From contig WYBM01000015.1 of NCBI GenBank assembly GCA_011525915.1, positions 248,001-312,000 on the forward strand: a DNA stretch of 64,000 nt. The letters are read 5' to 3'. Shown here in pieces: positions 15,948-25,382 of this stretch. Within the stretch, counting starts at the first letter, position 1. Every line of letters starts with the position of its first letter. The stretch comes from Ardenticatenaceae bacterium. GTDB lineage: Bacteria; Chloroflexota; Anaerolineae; Promineifilales; Promineifilaceae. Position numbers and translations under genes: made by a program. The notes beneath the pieces are model-generated. The model made no database searches, was not told where the DNA came from, and saw only the letters and a program-made list of their open reading frames with translations.

Positions 15948-17011
15948 TTATGTTCTCTCCTTTTTAATACGGGCTGCTATACAAACCCATTGATTGACTT
16001 TAGCATTAGGCACAAACACATATGCGCCACAAAGCTTATGGTTTAGCAGGCATCACAAACAAATCTTTACTTTAATTGTAGATTTCTTTAAGATGAAAAC
16101 TACTGATGCAAGTTGTGCCTCTACAGGTAACTAATATTATTTTATGTGCATGGTAGATGGGCATCCATCATATGCCTTGGCTGAGTTCGCCAGTATTCTC
16201 CAAATAAGGACACACATTGTCAAAGTGCAAAAACATCGAGCACACGTGATTGTCTGATACATGTTTTTTTTGTGGTGGTTAAAAACATATCTTATACAAT
16301 CACGACTACTTCATCATTTCAGTATGTTGGTGAAGGTATTGCAAGGATAGATAAACAACTGTCTTAATTATATGTGAATGAACTTAATGTAACAATCAAT
16401 GATGTGTTACAGAAATTCGCTGCTTGCTTTTCGATTAGATTTTTTAGCAAAACGGAATTCAGTTAAATTGATTGCAATGAGGCTCAAAACACGGCCATAG
16501 GTACATGGCCGCAGAAAAATATAGACTATAGCTTTGCAAGCCTATGCAAAACTCAACCAGATTGTGTAGATTCATTTGCTCAAGTTATTGCTAATGCAAG
16601 CCAGTCATCGCTTGATATGTTTTTCACCGGAGTATACTAGAGCAAAGCACCATTTTGTTTTTTACTAATTTTAAGCAAAAGGCCAGTTGTTGTTCCGAAA
16701 TTAAAGATCAAACCTGCACTAGGATAGGAATTGATGATACCTTTGTCAAGGGGTTTGCGAAAGTGAAAAAGCAATTAGAAACAGAATGAAATGATTTCTG
16801 GAATCGTACTATTAACAAAAAACAGACACTTGTCTGCATACCACGCACAATAGGATCGCAAAGAAGTTTAAACAGAAGCCAATGGTAACACGGCCGTTTT
16901 GGCTGAGTTGCACCCCTTTAAGTTTGGATATAAAAATAATCTGGTGTTATTTAGAAGTGCCAGTCACTAGAATTCAAACTGCAAAGATAGTGTAAGGAAA
17001 AAGGTTAACAG
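15948..17011. other. About 1.06 kb without a recognisable gene
   Basis: This AT-rich stretch separates divergent genes. All frames are broken by frequent stops. One 50-base inverted element (ATGTTTTT near 16263 and AAAAACAT near 16280) and a single ACGGCCGT (16890-16897) are visible. Short open stretches such as the one near 16730 to 16790 look like decayed coding DNA but are too short to name. The right end must hold the promoter of the hydrolase gene; a weak TTGCAC near 16908 with TATAAA near 16929 is possible. Confidence 0.5.
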
Positions 17012-18016
17012 ATGAAAAATATACTGAATCGAAACTTCTTTAAACAGTTTTTTATTATCGCCATTGTACTCGTGGTAATAGTCATTGGTCGATTAGTAAT
17101 CCTTTCTAGTTCAACAACCAGCTCGGCAACAGCAAATAATACTGTGGTCGCCACTCGTACAGCAGAGGAAAGAGGCATGGTCGAAGTAAACGGTACAGAA
17201 ATCTATTATGAAAAAATGGGATCAGGTACACCCATCTTGATTATGCACGGTGGGCTGGGCTTAGATCACGAATATTTTCGGCCATTTCTAGATAGTTGGG
17301 CAGACTTTGCTCAAATTGTGTATTATGATCACCGTGGTAACGGCCGCTCCAGTACGGTAGACGATTGGTCTAGGGTAACATTGGATACCTTTGTTGAAGA
17401 TGCTGAAGCCTTGCGTAAAGCATTAGGTTATGAAAAAATCATTGTGTATGGTCATTCTTTTGGGGCAAATATTGCTGTTCTTTATGCGCTCCGCTACCCA
17501 GAAAACCTAGAAGGTCTTATTATTAGTGATACAAGTCCCAATATGTCTTACATGCCAGAAGTCCCTGATACTATAAACCTGAACGCATTTGTAGCAATGG
17601 GCAAACTATTTACATCATTAGCTAAAGATAATGATCAGTTAGGAGAACGCTGGTTTGCTGCCACGCCACTTCTATATGGAAGTAATGTCGGCGAAGAGGT
17701 AGCTGAGGACATACATAAGCGAATACATTATAATGCTGATGCATTTAATCGAGGAGGTGAATTACTGCCAACCTATGATGTCAGTGAACGAATGAGTGAG
17801 ATCTCTGTCCCCACCTTAATACTTGCAGGGAACCATGATTTTCTTTCAGGTTCCGCTGCCCATGAAGATTTTGCTTCTGGGATCTCAAACTCTGAACTAC
17901 TCTTTTTAGAAAACAGCGCTCATTTCCCGTTTATTTCAGAACCTGAAGAATTTGAATCAGCCGTCCACACATGGCTGGACAAAAATCATTTGTCTTCTGA
18001 CACACTCATTCATTAA
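17012..18016 (+). CDS. Membrane-anchored alpha/beta hydrolase, proline iminopeptidase-like (S33)
   Basis: A 334-residue protein with AAGGAAAAAGG before the start. Residues 10 to 31 form one hydrophobic anchor, so the catalytic domain is outside the membrane or the segment is a signal peptide. The domain has MHGGLGLDHEYF (oxyanion loop, close to HGGPG of prolyl aminopeptidases), YDHRGNGRSS, nucleophile Ser149 in YGHSFGAN, an Asp in LILAGNHDFLSG and the His of NSAHFPF. Vicenistatin-type clusters use an S33 enzyme (VinJ) to remove a protecting aminoacyl group. That role is possible here but the membrane anchor is unusual for it. Confidence 0.85.
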   Translation: MKNILNRNFFKQFFIIAIVLVVIVIGRLVILSSSTTSSATANNTVVATRTAEERGMVEVNGTEIYYEKMGSGTPILIMHGGLGLDHEYFRPFLDSWADFAQIVYYDHRGNGRSSTVDDWSRVTLDTFVEDAEALRKALGYEKIIVYGHSFGANIAVLYALRYPENLEGLIISDTSPNMSYMPEVPDTINLNAFVAMGKLFTSLAKDNDQLGERWFAATPLLYGSNVGEEVAEDIHKRIHYNADAFNRGGELLPTYDVSERMSEISVPTLILAGNHDFLSGSAAHEDFASGISNSELLFLENSAHFPFISEPEEFESAVHTWLDKNHLSSDTLIH

Positions 18017-18165
18017 AATCAAACAGCAAATGAAATAAGATGGCGTAACAGTATCTTTAGATACCAGCTGTGAGCAGTAAAGAAACGACACCAAAACAAT
18101 TTTCACTCTCACATAATACGACTATCCTGGTCGGCTTTTAAAAAACTCATCTAATGGAGGTTAAC

Positions 18166-18579
18166 ATGTCTTATACAACCACTTTTATTCAAGTAGCAGA
18201 CGATTGCCCTGTGTCACATAGTGTTATCCCTGAAGCAAAGGGCCAAAAAGCACCTAAACATTTAATTGAATATGAGTTGCTAACGAATAATCCTTACACT
18301 TACACGCATGACGATTTGGTTTTTGAGGTTTTTGTAAGACAGAAAAGCATCTCTCAAGAAGAACTCCGTGAAAACGGGGAGCAGATGCGAGCGGAGTTTT
18401 TAGCAAAAGGACAACCATGTCTAAGAGCTTCATCATTAACCAAAAAATATGGGTGGGGCGCTCACTACAATGAAGAAGGGAAAATTGCCTTATATGGCAT
18501 GGAAACAGAAGAATATAAAAAGTTCGTTGAAACAGAAGGCATCAAGTTATATAAAGGCATGCGCTCGAGCCGGAAATAA
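18166..18579 (+). CDS. DUF6157 family protein
   Basis: 137 residues. The ATG at 18166 is chosen because ATGGAGG just upstream is its ribosome-binding site; an in-frame ATG at 18154 sits inside that site. The protein matches DUF6157: TTFIQVADDCPVSHSVIP, HLIEYELLTNNPYTYTHDD, VFEVFVRQKSIS, LRASSLTKKYGWGAHYN and ALYGMETEEYKKF. The family is small, soluble and without a known function; it is widespread outside natural-product clusters, so it may be a passenger. Confidence 0.82.
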   Translation: MSYTTTFIQVADDCPVSHSVIPEAKGQKAPKHLIEYELLTNNPYTYTHDDLVFEVFVRQKSISQEELRENGEQMRAEFLAKGQPCLRASSLTKKYGWGAHYNEEGKIALYGMETEEYKKFVETEGIKLYKGMRSSRK

Positions 18580-18626
18580 CACACAATAGCCGGATTTATC
18601 AGTATGAACAAAGAAGGATTACGATA

Positions 18627-19841
18627 ATGATAAACCAAATAAATGATGAGCCATTAGCAGAATTTCCAAGTGCTCGTACCTGCCCTTTTGACCCCCCATC
18701 TGTCTATGCAGAATTAGCTTCTGAACAGCCAATCTATAAAGTAGATCTACCCAGCGGACAACAAGCCTGGTTGATAACCCAGCAAGAAGATGTTCGGGCC
18801 ATCTTAGATGATCCTAGGTTTAGTGCGGATATGGACTCTCCTGGCTATCCAATATTACGTGCCCAAACCACAAACTCTCCACTGAGAGGGACGTTTATGC
18901 GTGCCGATGGAGAGGCGCATGCTCGCATACGCCGCATGCTCAACAAAGAGTTTACGGTCAGAAAAGCCCAAGAGAAGCGCCCCTTAATTGAAAAAGTTGT
19001 AGATGACTTACTCACTAAGATGGCAAAGGCGGGGCCACCTGTTAATCTGGTAGAATCCCTTGCCCTTGCTGTACCTTCAACAACTATTTGCACTGTTCTT
19101 GGCGTGCCATATGAAGATCATCACTTTTTTGAAGAGCGTACCATCAAAATGATAAATACCAAAAGCTCTCCGGAAGAAGTGCAAGGCGCAGCAAGAGAAA
19201 TCTTTCAGTATCTAAGCCAGCTTGTAATAAAAAGACAAAACAAACTTGAAGATGATCTAATCAGTCGTTTGGTTGATGAACAACTAAATTCTAAAAACCT
19301 TGAATTCTCGGAATTAGTCATGATTATCATGTTGCTGCTGGCTGGTGGCCACGAAACAACAGCAACAATGATTGCCCTAGGCACGTTGACGCTCTTGCAA
19401 AATCCTGAGCAACTTGCAGAACTCAAATCAAATCCATCCCTTTACCCAAAAGCCGTTGAAGAGTTATTACGATATCATACGGTAGCCCAATTAGGAATTC
19501 ATCGCGTAGCGCTAGAAGACGTCCAAATTGGTGATCTGTTAATCCGAGCTGGAGAAGGTGTCATTGCGGACTTGGCAACAGCAAATAGGGACCATGCCAT
19601 TTTTGCACATGCACACGATTTTGACATACACAGAAATAATTCACGTATGCACTTATCGTTTAGTTATGGTCCGCATCATTGTCTTGGCCAAGCCCTGGCA
19701 AGAATTGAACTTGAAGTTGTTTTCTCAAAATTATTTCAAAAGTTCCCAAACTTACAATTGGTCGTTCCTTTTGAAGAAATTCAGTTTAGAACCCATACAA
19801 TTGGATTATACGGGGTTGAAGAATTACCTGTTAGTTGGTAA
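18627..19841 (+). CDS. Cytochrome P450 (CYP105-like, class I bacterial)
   Basis: A 404-residue soluble P450. I-helix AGGHETTATM, K-helix EELLRYHT (ExxR) and the haem loop FSYGPHHCLGQALAR with Cys352 as haem ligand are all intact. The HARIRRMLNKEFT helix-C region is typical of actinobacterial CYP105/107 enzymes. A 3Fe-4S ferredoxin gene follows and would supply electrons; no reductase is in the window. It probably hydroxylates or epoxidises the polyketide or an attached unit. Length and start (AAGGA 10 bases upstream) are normal. Confidence 0.95.
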   Translation: MINQINDEPLAEFPSARTCPFDPPSVYAELASEQPIYKVDLPSGQQAWLITQQEDVRAILDDPRFSADMDSPGYPILRAQTTNSPLRGTFMRADGEAHARIRRMLNKEFTVRKAQEKRPLIEKVVDDLLTKMAKAGPPVNLVESLALAVPSTTICTVLGVPYEDHHFFEERTIKMINTKSSPEEVQGAAREIFQYLSQLVIKRQNKLEDDLISRLVDEQLNSKNLEFSELVMIIMLLLAGGHETTATMIALGTLTLLQNPEQLAELKSNPSLYPKAVEELLRYHTVAQLGIHRVALEDVQIGDLLIRAGEGVIADLATANRDHAIFAHAHDFDIHRNNSRMHLSFSYGPHHCLGQALARIELEVVFSKLFQKFPNLQLVVPFEEIQFRTHTIGLYGVEELPVSW

Positions 19842-19944
19842 AAAGTTGCGAGAGAAAAGGCTTGGTAGTAGTTCGGTGATTTGTAGAAGTGCAGTCTTAT
19901 TCTGAAAGAGAATGAGCTGATCCCTGCTCTTTCACTTAACGATG

Positions 19945-19989
19945 CACAAAACAAGATGCTTGTTTGTTCTACAAGGTTCTTGTTTTGTG
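19945..19989 (+). repeat. Perfect 12-base inverted repeat before the ferredoxin gene
   Basis: CACAAAACAAGA (19945-19956) pairs exactly with TCTTGTTTTGTG (19978-19989) around 21 bases. A competing hairpin AAACAAG-ATG-CTTGTTT (19949-19965) uses the same left arm. The pair lies between P450 and ferredoxin, 17 bases before the likely ferredoxin start, so it could set ferredoxin expression or stabilise the 5' end of a processed message. Confidence 0.5.
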
Positions 19990-20006
19990 GTTTTATGATG
20001 GTACCC

Positions 20007-20216
20007 ATGATGCATGTAGAAGTAGACTTAGATAAATGTTGCTGTTCCGGAAATTGTGTACTTGTAGCAGCAGAAGTGTTCGATCAAGATGATGATGGTG
20101 TCGTTATCTTACTTCAAGAAAACCCTTCGATAGAATTACGCGAAAAAGTTCTTGAAGCGATTATGGTTTGTCCTGTTAACGCCATTTCCCTTATTGAAGA
20201 TGATCTTTCAACATAA
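20007..20216 (+). CDS. 3Fe-4S ferredoxin, P450 redox partner
   Basis: About 69 residues from ATG 20007 (or the adjacent ATG 20010). The frame stays open further left to 19956, but family members begin just before the VEVDLDKC segment. The cluster-binding pattern is DKCCCSGNC followed by MVCPVNAI, the three-Cys arrangement of Streptomyces-type 3Fe-4S ferredoxins that feed CYP105 enzymes. VFDQDDDGVV between them is a family signature. Two extra Cys next to the first ligand (CCC) are unusual and could allow another cluster type. No strong ribosome-binding site is visible; a hairpin lies just upstream. Confidence 0.85.
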   Translation: MMHVEVDLDKCCCSGNCVLVAAEVFDQDDDGVVILLQENPSIELREKVLEAIMVCPVNAISLIEDDLST

Positions 20217-20273
20217 CAAAATTCACAAACCATTTTAGCTATGTTTCGCAGAAAGCATCTTGATTAAAATTAA

Positions 20274-20311
20274 AGGCATGCTCGCACCTGTCAAAAGGTG
20301 CGAGCATGCCT
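20274..20311 (-). terminator. Factor-independent terminator of the ligase gene
   Basis: AGGCATGCTCGCACC (20274-20288) and GGTGCGAGCATGCCT (20297-20311) form a perfect 15-base stem with an 8-base loop between two convergent genes. On the minus strand it is followed by TTAATTTTAATC, a U-rich tail, so it mainly ends the ligase transcript. It may also stop the ferredoxin transcript. Confidence 0.75.
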
Positions 20312-20354
20312 TCAAAAATGAAAACTAAACTTTTTGCTGAAAAATGCTTTGGTT

Positions 20355-21824
20355 TTAGCGATTAAACATTTTTTTTAAAGCCTTTTTGTCCAACTTGCCG
20401 TTTGCGTTCAAGGGTAATACATCTAATACTTTACATTCGCTTGGAACTTTGTAGTCAACTAAACGACTAGACAACGCTTTTAACACGTCAGTTGGCGAAA
20501 TGGTCCCACTCACAATCAATAAAGACCCATGATCCTCAGTTGGCTTAAGAAGAGCTGCTAATTCAACCTTCGGAATGCTTAATGCGGCCATCTCCACTTC
20601 GATAGAACTAACTCGATAGCCACGCTCTTTGTAAATATCATCTTCCCTACCAACAAAATAGAGATATCCATCTTCATCCAGACGACAAAAATCGCCTGTA
20701 TATAACAATGGCTGACCAAATTCGTCGCGTCGAAATCTTTTTGCAGTTAGTTCCGGCGCGCGCCAATAGCCAACCATTACATGTTGTCCACGAACAACTA
20801 ACTCCCCATTCTCCCCTGGAGGCAATCGTTTCCCATCTTGGTCCACAATAAAAACTTCGGTGTCTGGCAATGGACGCCCAACCGATTGTGGTTTTTGTAA
20901 ATCCCCATTTGCGTGCATGATTGAGACACGTTTACATTCCGTTAGGCCAAACATAAGCATTACATCAAGTCCGGGTATTAATGCGCGCAATTGATCGGCC
21001 ATTTGAGGGGATATCGCAGCTCCTGTATTTGTTACCATGCGAAGTTGTGACGGTGGTTTTCCACTTCGTAAGACCAATGAAATAAGCGTAGTTGCCAGCG
21101 AGGGCATGAGAGGAAAAACCGTGATTTTGTATCTATTTAACTGATTAAGCAGTAATGGTCCGGCATCTATCGCATCACCTAAAACTAACTCGGCACCAGC
21201 CAGGCAAGTAAGGTAAATCTGATAAAGACCGTAGTCAAAAAACAATGGTAAGCAGCAAAAAATTGTGTCTTCTGGTCGGTATTTTAATTGAGACAAGATT
21301 GCCCCGGCTGCAAACAAAATTTGATGGTGTGTTGAGATGATAGCTTTGGGTGTTGATGTACTCCCTGATGTATAGATCAGGCTGACTGGATCAATTGAAA
21401 TGCATGGGTGATCATCTGGCAACTGCATTTCTGGCGTATCAGATATACCAGCGAACGATACACTTTGGACTGATACACCAGACGGAATAATAAAAGGCTC
21501 GTTATGAAACAAAATTAAGCTTGGTTCACAGTCTTCAATCAGCTCTTTCAAAGGCTGCAAAGGAGTTTGATCATTAATAATCACATACATTGCACCAATA
21601 CGCGAGATTGCAAAAATGGCGGCTACTGTTTCGATTTCATGCGGTGCTGCAATCACAATACGATCACCCCGTCGGATCCCCATTGATATCATCCAACGAG
21701 CATATATTAAGCTTAGAGAGCGTATTTGCTCATAAGTAAAGCAAGTGTCCCTTTTCCGAATAAAAGTTTGCTTGGGAGTTATAGTTGCCTTTTCATCTAG
21801 AATGTTATGTAGAAGTGTTGTCAC
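20355..21824 (-). CDS. ANL-superfamily acyl/aminoacyl ligase (AMP-forming)
   Basis: A 489-residue adenylating enzyme starting at GTG 21824 behind AAAAGGAG. Core motifs are LIYTSGSTSTPK (A3, P-loop), FGLTECKRVS (A5), LLYTGDFCRLDEDGY (A7), VGREDDIYKERGYRVS (A8) and LNANGKLDKKAL with the A10 lysine. It has no carrier or condensation domain, so it loads a separate carrier protein or CoA; the lone ACP at 26485 is a candidate. Together with the PLP decarboxylase it resembles the ligase/decarboxylase/ACP sets of beta-amino starter pathways and of exosortase-A clusters. The substrate cannot be read without a specificity-code comparison. Confidence 0.9.
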   Translation of the reverse strand: MTTLLHNILDEKATITPKQTFIRKRDTCFTYEQIRSLSLIYARWMISMGIRRGDRIVIAAPHEIETVAAIFAISRIGAMYVIINDQTPLQPLKELIEDCEPSLILFHNEPFIIPSGVSVQSVSFAGISDTPEMQLPDDHPCISIDPVSLIYTSGSTSTPKAIISTHHQILFAAGAILSQLKYRPEDTIFCCLPLFFDYGLYQIYLTCLAGAELVLGDAIDAGPLLLNQLNRYKITVFPLMPSLATTLISLVLRSGKPPSQLRMVTNTGAAISPQMADQLRALIPGLDVMLMFGLTECKRVSIMHANGDLQKPQSVGRPLPDTEVFIVDQDGKRLPPGENGELVVRGQHVMVGYWRAPELTAKRFRRDEFGQPLLYTGDFCRLDEDGYLYFVGREDDIYKERGYRVSSIEVEMAALSIPKVELAALLKPTEDHGSLLIVSGTISPTDVLKALSSRLVDYKVPSECKVLDVLPLNANGKLDKKALKKMFNR

Positions 21825-22557
21825 CGGATACTCCTTTTAGGTTTTACAATTTGCACAAGATACCAAACAAAAGCGGTCCCTATTGTTTAGACAAGAAATT
21901 TACCAAAATCATGTTCTTCTTTCTCATACAGGATCTTTGAACAACTTTCGCTTCAAATTGGGATCATAGCTCTTTTTCGAGCTTAGCATAGCCGCTTTTA
22001 ATGGCCAAATTATTGAGGGTATTAGATAGGCAGCAAGATAGTAAAATTGTTACTTGACTTTCTTCTAAGTGGGTAGTAAAGTGTGCCTGAAATTGCAGCT
22101 ACTATTAGAAGCTGGCCAATTTCCAATAATCAACTTAATCAAAAAAGTTGTGAAGTTCTTTGCAGTTAGCAATCAAAATACAACATCATTATTGATTAGT
22201 TTGTTAAGGATAACCTCTGATTGCTAAAGTTTGCTATTTACCTTTGCTCATTTTGCCTTAAACTTGGCAGGTATATATACCATTTGACAACACCTTATTT
22301 ACTTAATCAAAATCTATTTGATAGACATCTTGTTTTTATCACAATACTTTTGTGAATCATGTAGATAGTCCATCCTTTATTAGTTACTTTCTTGGTTTAT
22401 GTTGTCTGTTCCTAATCTTGAGTATGTGTGTTCCCACAATATTGATAAAACAGCAAACTGTAGTATATCAATAAAAAAATCTTGTTTATTGCTTCGCAGA
22501 TGCCTGAGCTTCTGTTATTAAATGTTGTAAGTGGTATTGTCCAGGAGGTTAATTTAA
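21825..22557. other. About 730 bases without a recognisable gene
   Basis: AT-rich spacer between divergent genes. A 41-codon open stretch on the minus strand (22049 down to 21924, ending LKRKLFKDPV) looks like the tail of a lost membrane-protein gene but has no start. The right end carries the AGGAGG ribosome-binding site for the RDD protein. No clear promoter consensus stands out. Confidence 0.45.
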
Positions 22558-23064
22558 GTGGATACAGAATTAATAGCGAATCAAACAATGAGTCTAGAAA
22601 ATATTGAAACCATATCATCTTCGGAAACTGAAAACAAAATCGTATATTCTTCATGGTTCAAACGTGCGGCTGCCTATTTGATCGATTCATCTTTTGTTTG
22701 GGCGACTATATTTTTGGGCTATTTTATTGGCTCTTTAGGCAAAGGAACAATAAACGAAGGAATTTTGTTGGGCGTTGCGGCCACGTTGTATACGGGTGGA
22801 ATGATTTTTGGATTTGCAAATCGTTGTGTTCGAATGGGAAGAACTGGTCAATCAATTGGTCGTAATGCCATTGGTTGCAGTCTTCTCTCTGATGAAACGA
22901 ATCAACCAATTGGTGTCTGGAATGCAATTGTTCGGGAATTTGCTCATATGGTTGATATTCTTACTTTTGGTATTGGTTACCTTTTTCCACTTTGGGATCG
23001 GAAGGGCCAGACATTGGGAGACAAGTTGATGAAAACGATAACCATTGATAAATCAGGCAAATGA
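22558..23064 (+). CDS. RDD-family membrane protein
   Basis: 168 residues from GTG 22558, with AGGAGG 11 bases upstream. The Arg-Asp-Asp signature region appears as WFKRAAAYLIDSSFVW (R and D of the first helix). RMGRTGQSIGRNAIGC and LWDRKGQTLGDKLMKT are the loop motifs of the family. Three membrane segments are visible (residues about 38 to 58, 67 to 87, 125 to 148). RDD proteins are small integral membrane proteins, some proposed as ion exchangers, of mostly unknown role. It heads the group that contains the UnbV- and UnbU-like genes, though 355 bases separate it from them. Confidence 0.85.
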   Translation: MDTELIANQTMSLENIETISSSETENKIVYSSWFKRAAAYLIDSSFVWATIFLGYFIGSLGKGTINEGILLGVAATLYTGGMIFGFANRCVRMGRTGQSIGRNAIGCSLLSDETNQPIGVWNAIVREFAHMVDILTFGIGYLFPLWDRKGQTLGDKLMKTITIDKSGK

Positions 23065-23419
23065 TGGCAAATGGCTGGCACATACATGAGTGGATAAGGT
23101 TCTTTATATAACGATATAAAGATTTGTTCTTTTTGAAATTAGCTGTTGCCAGACTCCCACTGTATAAGAGGGTATTTACAGGGAATTCAGATGTCTTTGC
23201 CCAGTTAATCAAGAGTTCACTTCAAAGCTTTTACCAAAACAATAGCAGCTAATAATTAGCTTAAATATTTGTGAGTTGAACTGCTTGCCGCCTGCATCAA
23301 TAGTAGGTGTATTGTTTGTTCTTGACAGCCGCATTAATTTCAGAGATATAGTATTTGTGTATTTATATAGGCCAAGAGTATGTTTATTTGGCAAATCACT
23401 AGGGTAGGGTAACTGAGTC
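23065..23419. other. 355-base spacer, no gene seen
   Basis: The only structure noticed is a small inverted repeat CTTTATA-TAACGA-TATAAAG near 23100. The segment may hold the promoter of the UnbV-like gene; no convincing -35/-10 pair was found by eye. Confidence 0.4.
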
Positions 23420-25348
23420 GTGTCAAATCGAGAAAACAGTTCTTCTAAAGTTTTTGATAGGTTAAAAAATTTGCTGGTCGTTATTTTGGGTATTGCATTT
23501 ATACTGATTGCTTGGCTTTTTACAAAGCAATCAGTTATGAGTGCTGCTGAAACTCAGGAATTCAAAGATCGGTTTCATTTTACAACAACGTATCTTAATG
23601 ATACGAATCTGAGATCACGTTCTATACGAGAGGTAACGCCAGCGTTAAAGCACATTAATTCTTGGGTATCTGCGTTTGGAGCGAGTGTAGGATTTGGTGA
23701 TATAGATGGAAATGGCTTGCCAGATGATGTTTGTTTAGTTGATCCCAGGGATGATTCAGTGAGAATTGTACCTGTGGAGCATCAGAATTATTCATCTTTT
23801 GAACTTATCCCCAATAGTATTCCGTATAGTTCTGTGATCACTGCCCCCATGGGATGCGTTCCAGTTGACCTGAATGAAGATGGGTGGTTAGATTTAGTCG
23901 TATATTATTGGGGACGTCCACCGGCAGCTTACCTTCAAAAACCAAATGGTGGAATCCTTGAATCTACCAGCTTTTTGGCTTTTGATATCGTATCTCCTAA
24001 CCAGGTTTGGAACTCAAGCACTCTAAATATTGCCGATCTTGATGGAGATGGACATTTAGATATTATTGTCGGCAATTATTATCCAGATGATGCCCGTTTG
24101 CTGGACCATACATTAGAACAAGACCCTTATTTGCGTATGCCTGAGTCTATGTCGTTGTCTCGCAATGGTGGGAAGAATCGCATCTTGCGTTTTGTTGAAA
24201 CATTGCCAGGGGAAGAGGGCGTATTGCTGCCAATATTTTCTGAAGAACTAAACGTATTCCCCGATGATACTGCTTATGCCTGGACGTTAGCTATTGGAGT
24301 GCAAGATCTAAATGAAGATCATTTACCAGAAATTTATTTTGCAAATGACTTTGGTCCAGATGTTTTGTTTTACAATCAATCCACTCCTGGTCAAATCCAA
24401 TTTATACAACTCCATGGGGATCGAAATTTAGTTGAAGCAAAATCTACCGTATTGGGTAATGATTCATTCAAGGGTGGGGGAGTAGAATTTGCTGAATTAA
24501 ATGATGATGGTTTACCAGATATATTGGTAACAAATAACACAACACCTTTTGGATTACATGAAAGCAATTTTGTATTCATCAGTAAGTCCGATGAGTTTAG
24601 TAGTTTAAGTGAGGGCTATGCCCCATATACTAATCGCAGTGAAGAATTAGGATTGTCACGCAGTGGGTGGTCTTTTGATGTCAAAGCTGAAGATTTTGAT
24701 ATGGATGGTACCCCAGAGATATTAATTACAAATGGTTTCATTAGGGGAAATGTCAATCGTTGGCCGCAATTTCAAGAATTACTGATGTTAAACGATCAGC
24801 TTCTACGAGATCCTAGAATGTGGCCCAATTTGGGCGCTGAAGCGGACTTGTCAGGCATGCAACAAAATCAATTTTATGTGCAGGGTAGTCACGAACGGTT
24901 TGTGGATATCGCATCTGCTTTAAACCTTGATAATTCTGGCGTCAGTCGAGGAATTGCTATCGCTGATATTGAACATGATGGTCGGCCAGATTTTGCAATA
25001 GCTAATCAGTGGGCTCCATCAACATTTTCACGTAATGAGAGTGCCGTTCAAAACTATTTAGGGCTAACTTTATTGATAACTGATCAATCACAGACTGTAA
25101 GCCGGGCTGCGATTGGTGCACATGTGGTTGTATCAACTCCGGCTGGACAAACTTTTACCAGGCAACTATATCCAGCAAACGGGCATTCTGGTAAGAGTGC
25201 ACCTGAAATCATGTTCGGTCTTGATGACGCAGTTGACCAAGTTTCTGTCACTGTCAGTTGGAGAGATAAAGATGGCATTCATCAGCAAATTTTTACACTA
25301 AAACCTGGCTGGCATACCGTTTTGCTCGATAGTGAAGCAAGTAATTGA
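23420..25348 (+). CDS. VCBS/FG-GAP repeat protein with ASPIC/UnbV C-terminal domain (CRTAC1 family, UnbV-like)
   Basis: A 642-residue protein starting at GTG. One membrane anchor (residues 17 to 37) leads to an extracytoplasmic beta-propeller. At least six calcium-binding-like repeats are seen: DIDGNGLPD, DLNEDGWLD, DLDGDGHLD, DLNEDHLPE, ELNDDGLPD, DFDMDGTPE and DIEHDGRPD. The last 100 residues are an ASPIC/UnbV domain (IGAHVVVSTPAGQTFTRQLY, then a YPANGHSGKSAPEIMFGLD stretch). UnbV proteins are named from enediyne clusters, where they occur with the membrane protein UnbU; the next gene is UnbU/RnfD-like. Length matches enediyne-type members. No enediyne synthase is in the window. Confidence 0.85.
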   Translation: MSNRENSSSKVFDRLKNLLVVILGIAFILIAWLFTKQSVMSAAETQEFKDRFHFTTTYLNDTNLRSRSIREVTPALKHINSWVSAFGASVGFGDIDGNGLPDDVCLVDPRDDSVRIVPVEHQNYSSFELIPNSIPYSSVITAPMGCVPVDLNEDGWLDLVVYYWGRPPAAYLQKPNGGILESTSFLAFDIVSPNQVWNSSTLNIADLDGDGHLDIIVGNYYPDDARLLDHTLEQDPYLRMPESMSLSRNGGKNRILRFVETLPGEEGVLLPIFSEELNVFPDDTAYAWTLAIGVQDLNEDHLPEIYFANDFGPDVLFYNQSTPGQIQFIQLHGDRNLVEAKSTVLGNDSFKGGGVEFAELNDDGLPDILVTNNTTPFGLHESNFVFISKSDEFSSLSEGYAPYTNRSEELGLSRSGWSFDVKAEDFDMDGTPEILITNGFIRGNVNRWPQFQELLMLNDQLLRDPRMWPNLGAEADLSGMQQNQFYVQGSHERFVDIASALNLDNSGVSRGIAIADIEHDGRPDFAIANQWAPSTFSRNESAVQNYLGLTLLITDQSQTVSRAAIGAHVVVSTPAGQTFTRQLYPANGHSGKSAPEIMFGLDDAVDQVSVTVSWRDKDGIHQQIFTLKPGWHTVLLDSEASN

Positions 25349-25382
25349 TATATCTATTATATAAAAAGAGGAGTGAAATTCC

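Noticed and set aside
21924-22052. 41-codon minus-strand frame ending LKRKLFKDPV as a gene
   Set aside because: No start codon with a ribosome-binding site and no family match; at most a gene remnant.
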